A stretch of DNA of 64,000 nt, from assembly GCA_037893225.1 (NCBI GenBank), contig JAZGUH010000531.1:372001-436000 (forward strand), given 5' to 3'. The notes below the pieces were generated by a model. That model saw nothing but the letters and a program-made list of their open reading frames with translations, was not told the origin of the DNA and did not search any database. The DNA is from Hippasteria phrygiana (Eukaryota > Echinodermata > Asteroidea > Valvatida > Goniasteridae). Position numbers and translations under genes: made by a program. Shown here one piece after another: positions 46,720 to 60,400 of this stretch (the first letter of the stretch is position 1; each line of letters begins with the position of its first letter).

Positions 46720-49700
46720 TGTACAGGCAATGAGGGAACTTTTTAAAGTATTGGTTGTGGGGTCCATTTTTGAAAAATCACAGAAAGCTACTGTTCATAA
46801 CTTCAGTGTCGGACATTGGGGCAAAATGGAGTATTAATTAAAAGTTTTGAACTTGGGGGAAAGTTAGAAAATGGGTGAGTTAGCTCACCTACACATCTAA
46901 ATTCCATTCTCTAATGTCCATTACGCAAGCTGTGTTTTTAATATACATGTACAAGTCTTTGTTCTTGTTTATGTATCCTTTAAGTACATGCAGGAAGAAT
47001 TATGTAATATTGATTTGTGTTGTTATGAAGAGTTTTTTTTTATCGTGGTCCATTATGCCTTATTGAGTAGGGCATAACGGATTTAAGTTCTATTCAAATA
47101 ATAACACTTTGTCTTTATAAGATTGTAAAATGAAATGTCCCGAAGTGTGTTGAAAACAAATAGCTAAAAAATGAGGCATTTTAATTTCAATTTTTGTATG
47201 CCGTGTTATTTGAAGAGGTTCTCAACTGTTAAGAAATAAAAGTTGAACATTTGCAACATTATGTACAATGTAGTGTTGCCAAATGTTTCTTTTAATATAA
47301 AACCTGTAAGTGGTGGATATTTAATGTAAGTTTAATCAGAATGTGATTTCCAAGATACACACAACCATTTGTTGATCTTGTGTGACAATTCCTTGATATC
47401 GGCCTTCCCCTATAGGTCACTGCACGGAAAAGCCATGGACAGTTTTTACCATTCCTCCATGATGTTACACATTACTTTTTTCGGAGAACATGACGTAATT
47501 TGTTGTAAATAGCATTTAGACTCGTAGTCTGGTTCCCTGACCTGAAGATTCCCTGACGTCTTAGGTCAGGTAGCTACCACGGTTTAAAATAGATCGTGAC
47601 ATCATTCAAATGTAATATTCTTGCAAAATCCAGTCGGCAAAATACTGCAAAGAGTGTGGCATTGATTTTTCAGTTTTTATATAAAATTGATAATTCAAAT
47701 TCCAGGATCTGTAACGGGCCTGACAGACATTTTGCTATTGCGAACATCAACGTTAACAGCCGAATGTTACCGAAAACAAGTTCGAAAAACCTCGGACGTT
47801 TTCGGAAACTGGCAGAATTCTGCCAGTTTGTCACGTGACATTGGCGGCTACCGGACCTACAATGTATATACCCCCCCCCCTTTTGTCCCTATACCCTCTC
47901 CAGACTATTGTTACCTAACACACACACACACCCCCCCCCCCCCCTAAACATCTGAAAAGAATTCCTGAGATTTCAGGAACACTGACCAACACAAAAGAGG
48001 GGGGGTCCCTCTGCCCCATATCGTGCATCATATGCAGACCTAATATTCATCAGAAATAGTCAGAATATTTTGGTCTGGGAACCAGACTATTAGGCCGAGA
48101 CTTCTTGGAATGTTCAAAGGACCTGAGACTTCTAGAAACAGACTTTAATTCTTGCCGTTTAACATTCACAGAGTTCACGGATCTATGACCTTTTATGCCA
48201 TGCTATGGCAATTGCTTCTCCGAACAAAGGGAAAACCCAACAGGGCGCAAGAAGCATCTGCTGTTAGGCCCTGCATCCATGGCAGATTTCCTGTTCAAGT
48301 AATTGGATTTCACTGTAATCAATAAAAAAGCCCCCGTTTTGATCCTTCTGTCATATTACTAATTAACATGGATGAGTGAGGAACCGAGCCCCAGTAGGTA
48401 TGTTGTCTGTCTCGTCGTTTGGGTTTTCCTCAAATTATTATGTTTAAGGACATTTTAATGCAAGCTTTGACTTCTTAGAATGTGCACTCATGTCTGTGCC
48501 CGCAATTGTACAATTCCATCTTTTTTTCCTCTTCTTTAATTGAGCATTCAGTATAATTATCACATCTCAGTGTTCCGTTACCTCTGCCAAGTAATACATT
48601 GTAAGTGGCACACTGGCAGCGGTTGGATTTTTTTGGTTAAAAGTTACACCGAAAACTACTACTAGAATGATCTTTCCAACCGTAGCAATTTTGGGACAAA
48701 TGCTTTTTGTATCCCAATTGGGCGCCTCCAAGGCAAAGCGTACGTCCCTGGATAAACAAATGAAGTTCACCAACCTTACAACCATATTACAAGACACGTG
48801 ACATCAAATTATATTTGGTGTTTTCATTCGTTCTAAACAAGACCATAACAATGTTTTCTACTGTGTGTACAAAAAAAACCTAATCATTTTGATTCAGCAG
48901 TTCAGGCTACTGCATGCAAACTTCTCTTCGAAACCATATTTTTTCAAATAGAGTTTAAATTTTGTGAAAAAAACCCGATTCTCTATTACAGTACCATATG
49001 GCAATAGGGGGATGCCACTGTGCTTGTTGTCCAGAGTCTGAAGATAAGGCCCCAAAAAAATGTTTGGTTGTCCTCCACACCCCTTCGCCAGTGGGGGGGG
49101 CGGAATTTAAAAAAACAAATTTACATTCCCCGGAAGTCTAACTTCAAACCATACACAAAGTAAAACAAACACAAATGTTGTTAGGCCGATAAACAGTTTA
49201 ATATACGTAATACGGCTGCCTCTTCAGCGATGGCCGCCGGGTCCTTCACTCCATCCGAACAACACATACCGTAGCCCTAAGGCTGCCAGTGCTGACACCG
49301 TCTCCTGGGGCTCAATGTCACTCTATGGACCACTTTTTGGTGGACGCGACCTTTGTGTGTTTCAGCTGTATTTGAGCTGGCTCAACATTCGACCAAAAAC
49401 CTCACAAAGTTTCGATGTGGTAGCCACACTGCACATACAATCAAACAAGACTTTTACACCCAGTTTGCAATGAATGCTGAGCGTGTATTAAAGACGCCAT
49501 CTTGGCTTGTACACATTCAGTTGATGCATGTTCTTTAATCATTTGTGTAAATATACAAAAATTCCAAACTAAGTATTAAAATATATAGTAATTAAAGAAT
49601 ATAATTAGAAAAATTTTGAGATGTTATTTTTTCATAAGTTTATTTTTTTAAATGCGATTTTCATAAATTGTTTGCCTCGTGCGTTATACATTTGTGCACT

Positions 49701-49847
49701 GTGGCCACTCCTTGGGATTTTTCCCAACATCTTGGGAATTTGTGGGAAAAATATGGATTGCACATGCGCAAAGTGCTTATTCCGATGCTCTTTGCACAGT
49801 GTTTTCCCATCGCCTTGAGAATTCTTGGGAATTTGATGAGTGGCCAC
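49701..49847. repeat. Small inverted-repeat element
   Basis: GTGGCCACTC at 49701 faces GAGTGGCCAC ending at 49847. CTTGGGAATTTGTGGGAAAA and GTTTTCCCATCGCC-type words lie inside in opposite orientations. Confidence 0.45.
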
Positions 49848-51309
49848 GCTGGATTTGTGTATTTCTGTACTACTGATACTAGAATATGAACTTTCAAACT
49901 TTGAAGTAAAAGGTAGGGTCATGTTTGTGCATTACAAATAACAAAATAAAGATTGAAACGAGATTGGAACGAATCAACCAGCGAAATCAATTCGAGTTTT
50001 GGGATAAAATTGAAAAAAAAAAAAAATATTTGTCTCTATACTTCATGACACTTAAAGGTTAAATATTTTACTATAAAATGTACTACATGTGTACTAATAG
50101 TAAAAATAAGCCAGGCTTTGGCAAAATACTGCCTGAGGGGAGTTGTGAACATCTCAGCGTGGCATTCAAATGGGTTGTCAACAAAATTCATCAGGCAACA
50201 TCTAAAAAACAAAGCAACAAAGAGAAACATCAACATTGTTATCAATTATGATCACCATATTTTCATACAGTGCATATACCATCAGTGACTATGCACGGTG
50301 CACTTCAAATTTCTAGCTTGCCGGATTTGTTGTACTTCATCTCAACTTGATAAATGAAATGAAACTAAGTATTTGTGGCTCAAATATCATGAAGCAAATT
50401 TTAGTTTCAAATACCAAACAGAAATCCATGTGGAAAAAACCAAGCCTATAGTTTCCAAGGCTTGGGGCAACTTGAAATCTTAAAAACAAACTAGGGTTGT
50501 AGATAGGTCCAAAATTGCCTACGGCGGCCAAATCATGATTTGCGAGCCCTCAAATTCTCTGCTGTTAGAACATTTTGTGAGCCATGAACTTGTGGGTTTG
50601 TAAAAGAGAAGATTGGAAGCGCTGCACAGGACTGACAGTTTGTATTACTGTGAAATTCGGCCCTAAAAGTGCCAGTCCATTTTGCAATGGAGCGTAGGCA
50701 TCATCTTTCAAGGTGACGATGGGCTACAGGACTACTTTTAGGGGGATCATCTTTAGATGAACATTTCTCCCAAATGTCATCAGTTCATCCCCACAAAATT
50801 CAACAGAAACTGAAAAATGATGAAATAAACTTTAATTTCATGTTTGTCTCAAACACCTTGGAGAGTTGTATTTCGAAAGTAGGCGTATATATAATTGGGG
50901 TCTATGGAAGTTGATTTATTGGTGTGCAACCCTAGAAGCCTCTGGTATGCTCGCTGATCACGGGGTTAAGATGCCTGCATTTGTAAGCAGGAGGCTCTGG
51001 GAGTAGATCTTACAGCCTCTCAGAAAGCATTGAGAATATACCGCTATACTACACTGGAAAGGGCAAAACGTACATCATTCAGGGCAAAGTTCATCTTCTG
51101 ACAAGGCAATGTGAAAGACCACTTTATATCACACATTTGTCAATCTAAAATGACGGCAACCAGGGCTCAGTAGGGAGATCTGGCATACATCTCCCCATAC
51201 CAACCTTGCCCCATCAACACAAATCACTGGATTTATGAGCACACATGAACAATCCTTGATCCTCCCCTGATCTGGTGATTTGGTTACTTACCTCTACTCG
51301 TTGAAGCAT

Positions 51310-51443
51310 CTACAGGTCATAGGTCACTTGCTGATCCTGTCCAGCACAGACATAGGTTCCCCCGTCCCTGTCAGAGTAGTCATTGACATGTAGACGAGTG
51401 ACTGAATCGGAGACTTCAATCACATGAACCCGTCTCCAGGAAA
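51310..51443 (-). CDS. Exon: Ig domain 4, second half, with stop
   Basis: Acceptor GTTTTCCTCTTGTAG. Encodes VSWRRVHVIEVSDSVTRLH, then DRDGGTYVCAGQDQQVTYDL and TAG. A perfect donor GAG|GTAAGT follows 18 bases after the stop (GT at 51290-51291). If spliced there, the exon would be 152 nt, not a multiple of three, unlike every other internal exon of the gene. It may be the true C terminus, or a one-base indel or assembly error. Confidence 0.7.
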
Positions 51444-54400
51444 CTACAAGAGGAAAACAAAAACACAAAAAGTGCAAAGAAATAATTAATAGTAAATAGT
51501 AATTTCTATGAATATTTAGTTTTTCATCTTTATTCATGAATATTAATGTTTCTGAAAAGAAATTTTGAAAATATAAATCACTTATGTAAAGATTTTTTCG
51601 CCCACTTCACATAGAACAGCCCTGTGTGTGTTTTCACATAGTGCGACGTAATACCCTTTTTTGTAGAGCGGGTCACAATTAATGGTGGAAACTGCATGTC
51701 GTGGAAATTTTCCCTTAAAGGAGAACAGATCATAAGATTGAGCTAGGGGTTCCACACACAAACCATGCATGGAAAAAAACGACTGGCTTGCACAACTCAT
51801 GTTTCTGCCTTGGTGATTGTAAGGGTTTATGAAAAGATTGCAAGCAGGTTCTTCCGCTCAAACACCTTCTAAAGGAGAACCAATGTTAAGACACCAGAGG
51901 AGCATCTACTGTGACAAACAGTTTACAAGCTTGAGGTTCATCCTACCAGCTGAGATTTCTCGTCCGTCTGGGGAGAACCATCTTGGCTGTATAGCAGGCA
52001 GAAGGTTGTAGACGCATTCCACATAGTAGTCAACTCCACTCTCAGATCCCGAAACTCCACCATGACCGATTTCAACCTCCTTGACTGTGCCACGTTATCA
52101 AATATTTGAAGAACACAAATTCAAAGCAATATTATCCCTTAGGAAAATAATACCAACGTGCAGTAAATCAGTCATCAAATAGTAAATGAAAAACTAATAC
52201 CATCCTTGGATGTAGGCCTGATTGTTTGGTTTTGTTTTTAAAGGTAGTCTACACGATTTTTAAACCATTGCTATGACGTCACACTATTGTTCAAAGTGTG
52301 GATTCGGAACTATGAATCTTTAGTAAAGTGTTATTCATTTCCTCAACCCTAATCCAGGGCTTGATTACGTAAGAGCCTCGAAAAACTCCTTTATGTAAAT
52401 TACGTCTCTTAATAATTGCCACGATATGAGATATGCATTCCTTTTCATCTTCACTCAACTGGATAGTTAATGATAATACATGTACTTCTGTTGACGCATG
52501 GTTTAAGTCTACGAATTCACTCGGCGCTTCGCGCCTCGTGAATTCTTAAATTACGAATCCACACTTTCTCATGTATTCTCCTTAACGTAATCCTCCGAAA
52601 TGTTTTTCCCTGAATTATTATGAAATACCTAGCAGTCTCAATCATCCTGTGAAATGATGGCAGCTAGTGTGCTGTCGTTTTCAAGAAAATAAGAGATTCT
52701 GCCCTCTATTGACCGAATGTAGTTAGTCCGCATTGTGTCTAAAATTGGTTAATCCGAAAACGGGCGCAAGGTTGCAGTTATAGTATGTGTATGTGCCTGT
52801 ACATGTCCTGTGCGTAGTGTACCGAAGCGACGCGTTGTAACCAGTGCATGCAGTGGATCTTGGACGTTCGCCGCACGACGTACATACCGCTCGGCCTATG
52901 TACATGTACATGTTATGTGACCAACTGAAAACAATGCCATTTACAGTTATGGGGTTATTTTACAAGAGGGCACTATAACAAATCCAGTGAGCTTACCGCC
53001 CGACGGTTGAAAAGGAACGCAGTTTTTCTCTCGTTTTTCCCCATCCAAGAACACAAACACATTGAATAGGTGAGTGGAACGATATTTTCTATAAAACACT
53101 AACCCCCCAAATCTGCCCATTTTTGAAAATTGCAACAATGACCAATCATGTTCACTACCTTTGAACTGATCAACCTAAAGGCCTTTTCACACTAGAGCAC
53201 CGAACCCCGGGGCGAACTCGCCCCGTTTTCACCCTGAAGTTCAACCCCGCGTCGCTTCGCACAAACCTACCTCAGCCTGAGATTCCGGAAACACAATGAC
53301 CCACACAAAAGAGGGGGGGGGGGGGGGGTCCCCTGCGAGACCAATCTCAGGGGTGGCCCCGGGGCGAAAATGGCTCACCCCCGCGTTGCCACCCCCGGGA
53401 TTTTATCTAGTGTGAAAAGGCCTATACAAGCCATAGTGATAAAATGGACACAGTATATTTGTTTGCTCGAAAGTCAGTAATTTAGAACAAAAGTTATTTA
53501 GATTTTTAGTTTTTATACTGAAGAAAGCTGATTGACCTCTTGTGTCTGGCTGTTATTGATGGGGTGTTGGTATATCAAGAATGGGGCTGTGCAGCCAAAC
53601 AACAAACAATAGGCACTACACTGAATAGATCTAGAATGGTCCTACTCATTGCACTTGGAGCCCCCTTTTGTGTGAATGAAAGCTTTGTTTGAAAAAGCTC
53701 CATCTATTCATCACACTCCCATTCAAAAACAATATAGTTGAATCATGAATGGATTGAGTACACACAGGAATGCGCCTATAGATGTCAACCAGCCAGGTGG
53801 TCTCTTTCAAACCACATCTATGGCTGTCGTCCATATTCAAGAGGTTCCTTGAAATTTATGTGCACAGAGTTTCTTGATAAAATATCACTGGGGAAATATT
53901 TGAGTTCAATGTTTTGAGTCACGCAAAACAAGAAAATATGCCCAAAGCAGTACATCGTTATCTCATTTCATCAGTACAATAAATTGGACACCATCTGGGT
54001 CTATAGGTCTGAAGATTGGGGTAATCTTTGGTATCTATTGAAGATTTATCCTCTATTTAGATCTGGACACAGGAAAACCATCAGGGTGGTTGGGATGGCA
54101 ACTTAAAATGTGGCCAACCCCATCACATACATTTGTAGCCTTGTATTGGGTGACTTCCACGGAGAAAAACGTACATTTTTGTTAAAATAAATTAATAAAA
54201 AAACTAATTAAGATCATCTAAACCATCTAAAAATTCACTTGATGACACGAACGTAAAATAGAATAAATCACTTACCATTATGGCATTGCCAACTGGGATC
54301 TGTCTCACTAGGCATTGAGAAACAGCCTTCTCTCATATCAGTTAGCTCACTATAAGAGAGGGTTGAACCAAACGTCTCAGCACACTGGTCGACAGATTTC

Positions 54401-57400
54401 AAGCATAACTCCCGACAAGGTACTACAGCCTGCTCACGACACGGAGGAAGGTAGAGGGCACACATAAACGGACGGAAGTACGGGCTGCAAGGATTTTCAA
54501 AGATGACCTCCAGACCTTCGAAGACTGAGACTACATCATTTTGGCTGAGGCCTTTTATATTTGGAACGTATGTTGATGAGTACCCAATGCCGATGGAACA
54601 GGCAGGGACTCGAATCTCCTCACAATCTGAAATCAATAAACGCAGTCAAATTAATTCTCTTATTGGGGAATGGGCTGCTCCAGAGCTCCCCGAGTGAGCT
54701 AAATAGGTCACTTCAAGGTACTTTCTTACAATTAGGGTCATTTTTTAATTTTTCCTAAGTTTTCTATTTATCACTTGTGAAACACTTGTTTACAACTTTT
54801 AAATTATTTGTGTATACGGGCAATCAGACAAATATTTAACCCTTTGCGTACGGATGACGCCAAATGGCGCACAAAAAACAAATTGCCACCAGGCCGGATG
54901 ACGTCTATACATGCCATTTTCTGCATTTTCAATCCATTGTTGGATTATTGTGTTCGTTACGCTTGGCTGCACAAGCTTCTTGTGTCCGTTTCGCTTGGCT
55001 GCAAAGCCGACATGGCACCCCGGCTCCTCACTGTAATAACCGTACTCAAGGGGTTAACAAGCTCGGAACAAAGTATATTGTTTTTAAAGTGTAGCTCGGC
55101 AACCAGAGCACCTATCATGGCCAATACATTTTTTTCTTTGACTTACAAGATTGATCTGGCTGCCCTCCAACTGTGGGTACTGGACTTGGGTTTGGTCCAA
55201 GAGTGATATTACCGATGACCGTCGTCTTGGCTGAATCTTGCCCTTGACCGAGACACGTGTAGATACCAGCATCAGTGACATCCTGGAAATTTGTTATGGT
55301 GAGTGTTGTTACATTGCTCGATTGGTGAAAAACTTGGATGCGAGCCAGCGGATCTGTACAATTATTTGAAACAGAGAAACATTATACCAAAATGGAAAAT
55401 AATTTTGTAAATTGGAGATCTTTTTGTGTCATAATTAGTAGTGTATCCAGCGGGAGGAGGGGGAGCTTGACACATAGTAACATTATGCAAATTATTTTTG
55501 GCTTAGTCACTTAACCCCCTGAACCCCCTCCCCATAACAACAATTGAGGTCACTTCCTCAAAGTTTTGGGTTGAAGAAAAATGGAGTCACTTGTAGTTGT
55601 ACCTGCTATCCATAACACATTAAAAACCCTCCTACTATTTAAAAGGTCAAAATCAGTCAAAAATTTCCTTCCACCTCCCCTGCTATACTTTTACACAGAC
55701 ATGATCAGATTACATGTGGTTTTGTACTTTGGCAGGAGGGTCAAAAACAATCACCTTGACTGATTTTGACCCATACAACAACATGGCTCAGAATGTATGT
55801 TTGCATAGGAGGGTTTTAATTAATGATTGAAAGCCTACCCGTGTTGGTTACCACTAAGCCATATAAATCAATTTTGAATAGAATATCACATCCAGGCCAT
55901 TCAATGCAGTTTTGATGCATTTATGATTCCGAAGCCTACCTGTGCTGTTTACCACTGAGCCATATAGATCAAGCCAGACTGGTTGAAACGCAGGGCGATA
56001 GTTAGACGTACAGTCAACAGTTGTAACAGTGATGCCAAGAACCTCTATGATGATAACCTCACCTATCTCAATCTCATCAACTGGAGGGATAGAGAAGAGA
56101 AATCAGAAAAAAAGTATGGAAATATGTGTAAACACTCAGAAATATAGTGTGAATAAAGTAGGTATTTTTAAAAAGTTTTTAAATGCAAATCGCCCATCAC
56201 AACCCCCAGGGCACTCGAGGTGTGAGCTACAGAGGATTATGTGGAAGAACCAGCCCCTCACACTGAAACAAAACAAGTTAATCTCTTCACAGTATGAATA
56301 GGGTCAGGATTGGTAACTATTCTACTGCAAGGCATTGATAATGCCTCTACCCATATTAAGCGTAGAAGTGCCAAAGCCCAGGACTGGGCTCGAACCCACA
56401 ACCTGCAGAATTACCCACAGACCTTGAATTCAATGTGCCAAACTACTAAGCCACAGCACTCCAACAAAAGGTTTGATATGAGATGACACTCTAACCTACT
56501 TATTGGAGTCAAAATTCTTACAAGATCCAATGTCTGTGTTTCTTCATATTACCTCTTAAATGTGGACGACGGTCTTGGCCATGGTTTGAAATATTGACCA
56601 CCTGGCTTATTATCATCTATACGCGCATTCCTGCACATATTCAATCCATTGTTTGGCTATTGTTTGCATTACGCTTGGCTGCACAAGCTCGTATTGGCGT
56701 ACCAGCATGACCTTCATTCATGACCTTTTTACCGGGTTCAAGAAACACTCCTTTTTCTATTTCCTCTAAAGATAACCACAGCATTTGTTTTTTTTGGGGG
56801 GGGGCATATTGATTTTGTTCCTAATACATCTTTTTCTTTGACTTACAAGATTGATCTGGCTGCCCTCCAACTGTGGGTACTGGACTTGGGTTTGGTCCAA
56901 GAGTGATATTACCGATGACTGTCGTCTTGGCTGAATCTTGCCCTTGACCGAGACACGTGTAGATACCAGCATCAGTGACATCCATGAAGTGTCTTATGAC
57001 GAGCATTGTCGCATTGTTTGACAGCCACACAGCTTGGATGCGAGCAAATGGGTCTGGAAAATTGTATGAAACGGATTTCAATAAACAAATTGTATGTGAA
57101 AATGTCAACAAAATTGATGATTTTAGATTGGGGGGGGCGGGGTCTTTTTGTGTCACCATTCAAACACATGACCTAACAGTGATCTATGATCAAATTTCAC
57201 TTGTACATGTAGTTCTACCTGCCATTCATGAATAAAATGGATAACTGTCAATTCCCTTACACAGACACGATCTTGGAGTGGTGTTGAGATTAGGGTGTGA
57301 TATTTGATTTCGTGTCTTAATCCTACCTGTGATATATAGCACCTATTCTGTCCAAATAGCCAATGGATGTAATTTTGGCTATACATTGTATTCTCAAACA

Positions 57401-60400
57401 AAATGTGATCATGGAGTTTCATGGATTATTATACAAATAATGAATATTTATGAGTGCAATGGTAAGAATAATTTCATGGTGACAGATTGAATGTTCCATT
57501 CCACGAAGCGAAGCCGAGTGAAATGGGACATTCCATCTGTCACCGAATGAAATTATTCTTACCATTGCACAAATGTGAAACATTTATTATTTGTTTTATA
57601 CAATGCCTAAATAAATCCTCGTCAGATTGCGTGCATAGATATTTTTGTGTACAACATACCCTTCTCAGTCCCGTATAAAACCGTGACAAAAAGTTGTCCA
57701 GTTCCGAAACAGTTAAGCTAAATTGTTGTTCCTGCATGTCTTGCAAAGTCATCTAATCGTTTAACTGCGTATCTAATTTGTTTCTTTGTGTTAGCAGCAT
57801 TAGCATGACCTACGAGTTCCTATATTTCATCATCTGTTAGGAGAACAAACGGTGATTCGCGAAGATCGTCCGCTATTTTGTGTGAATGACAGCCGTCTTG
57901 TAGCACACCAATAGTGACCGTGAAATTAGGGAAGCTCTATCAAATGCGTACCGTTTGATAGAACCATATGATAGAACTTTTTTTGCGGTGCGGGTTCTCG
58001 TCGTGCGATTGGACGAATATTTCAATGCACGTGATCGACCATCCACCAATCAGATGGCGGGGATTTATTCAGGCATTGTATAAACTTAAATAAATGCTAG
58101 GCAGCCCAGTAAATCAACAAAATAGATATCAGCTGACACATCTATGATAGACCACTGCATTTGATTAAGATATTGAAAATCTCATCTTGCAACTGCATCT
58201 GATCAAGTAGTTGTCAAAGTAATTATGGAAATGCTGGTAACACCATGTGAAATTAATCTCTTCTAGGAAGAAGTGTGGTTCTGAAAAGAACCGGAGTGAA
58301 AGGGAACTCAACGTTACGGAGAGAGTGCTCTGTCTATACTCAGGAGAGTAGTTCTTGTTTAATATGAAAGCTCATGTACATGTACAATGTCTGCTTTAAC
58401 CCTTTTGCACCGCGGGGCCCGCAACGTGAGCCATAAAATACCATTGGTTCTTCCGTGGGGCCCACACTGCGGGCCTCAAACATTTTTACTTCGCAAGCAC
58501 GCCCTCTTTCGTTGATGTAAAAAATATCAGTGCTGGTACCCTTAGGCAATACTATTACGTGATTTACAATACAAATTACGAGGGTTTACCAGCGTAAATG
58601 AGCAAAAAAATCGAGTTGCTGTTGCCGTGCGGCGAGTTTAGCACCGCAATTTTGCAACATGGCGGACCAGTCTCGACGAAAACATGTTTCTGCTGAGCAG
58701 ATTGTAAACTTATTATAAATGATTCGGACAGCGAAACTGATCGATTTGACGTGGGTCAAGAATCAGAATCATCTGATGAAGATTTGGCGAATGATTCCGA
58801 GTGGGAATATGCGAACAAAGCCCCAGTACTTTCAATTCTTTGACAATCTCAGGTAAATGTTATGCACAATTGTCATGACTTTTATGCTAAGTATGGCTCC
58901 GATGTGATTTTAGCAGAATGGATGTCATTTTGAATAATCTCTACCATATCACATTCTAGCTAATCACCTAGCTAATCAAAGTTGTTAATCAGAGCCATCA
59001 CAAGTCATCACAAGCTTTTGATCGACTTGTGATCGACTTGTGATCGACTTGTGATCGACTTGTGATCGACTTGTGATCGACTTGTGATCGACTTGTGATC
59101 GACTTGTGATCGACTTGTGATCGACTCGATTACAACTCTGTAGCTAATCAATATTGAATATCACATCCAGGCCGTTCAATGCAGTTTTGATCTATTTATG
59201 ATTCCTAAGCCTACCTGTGCTGTTTACCACTGAGCCATATAGATCAAACCAGACTGGTTGAAACGCAGGGCGATAGTTAGACGTACAGTCAACAGTTGTA
59301 ACAGTGATGCCAAGAACCTCTATGATAACAACCTCACCTATCTCAATCTCATCAACTGGAGGGATGGAGAAGAGAAATCAGAATAAAGAATACGAATAAA
59401 GAAAGTATGGCAATAAGATCAACATAATTATTTGGAGTTGCAGTCAACGTTCTAACAGGATTTTGTTGAATCAAATTCAGAGCTGCCAACCAGTACGGAT
59501 ATTCCGTATTTTGTACGGAAATCCACGAAAAATACAGAAGTATGAATTTTTGTTTCTAAATACGGATTTTGTAAAATATCACTATAATCATATTTTGTCA
59601 TGTATATTATGCAATTGTACTGGCTCATTATTGCGATCCCAACCGAACAGATGCAACTGCTTTTAAAATAAAAAATAAGGAGACGGTCTATCCAGCGCGT
59701 GGGTTCGTTAACCCTCCTACTATTATAACTATCACAAATTATTGAAAAACCAAATCCTCTCCCACAGCTTGTGTGTCTCAACCTGCCACTTGATAGGTTT
59801 TGATAGATAGGGTAGTTGGCTCCATTTTGGCACCTGGGGAGGGTAGGTTAAACTCACCAGGAACACGGCGTGCACGTATAGGATGAGCTCAGAAAAAAAT
59901 CTTATTTTCAGGTAAAGTTTAAATTTAATGAAAACAATTGATTTTCTGAGTAAAATACTGATTTGTTGGTTTTTGAATACTGAAATGAGATTGAAAAGGT
60001 TGGCAGCTCTGCAAATTCGATCCTAAATCTAATTAACTGCCCTCGTTGCCGTCTTCATTCCCCAGCTGATCCTATCTTTGTTCTTTTTTCCCTTGTTCTG
60101 TCCCTTTGATGTGTCTTAGTAACCAAACCCCTCCTAGAGTTCCTTTGTTCCTCTACTCTCAAAGGAGGGTAGTGACTTAGTCTCACCAATGGTGAAGTTA
60201 CCCCGCCTGAGTCTATGGGTCTATACAGTGTATGTCTGAAAATTTGAATAATTTCTCTGGAATATGTTGAAGAATTACATCCCATTTAGATCTGGGCCCA
60301 GGAAAACTGTAATGGTGATAAGGTTGGCAATTCAAAACGTCACCATAGCAACCCTACCACCTCTTGTAACCCCTTACCTAGAGTGGTTTCATAGCGTTGT

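Larger units (their letters stand above)
43801..51291. other. Intergenic between converging genes
   Basis: AT-rich DNA with three hairpin or palindrome structures listed separately, a C-rich and CA-rich low-complexity patch at 47868-47945 and scattered TACATG. A tRNA-like/SINE-like trace (GCTGATCACGGGGTTAAGAT) sits at about 50951-51010. No exon is firmly supported. A good acceptor-like tract on the minus strand at about 50170-50190 (GCTTTGTTTTTTAG) leads into an uncertain open stretch. Confidence 0.5.

Noticed and set aside
50036..50190. Terminal minus-strand exon after 51310
   Set aside because: The acceptor-like tract TTTGTTTTTTAG is good, but in the phase expected from the upstream exons it meets a stop within a few codons, so support is too weak.
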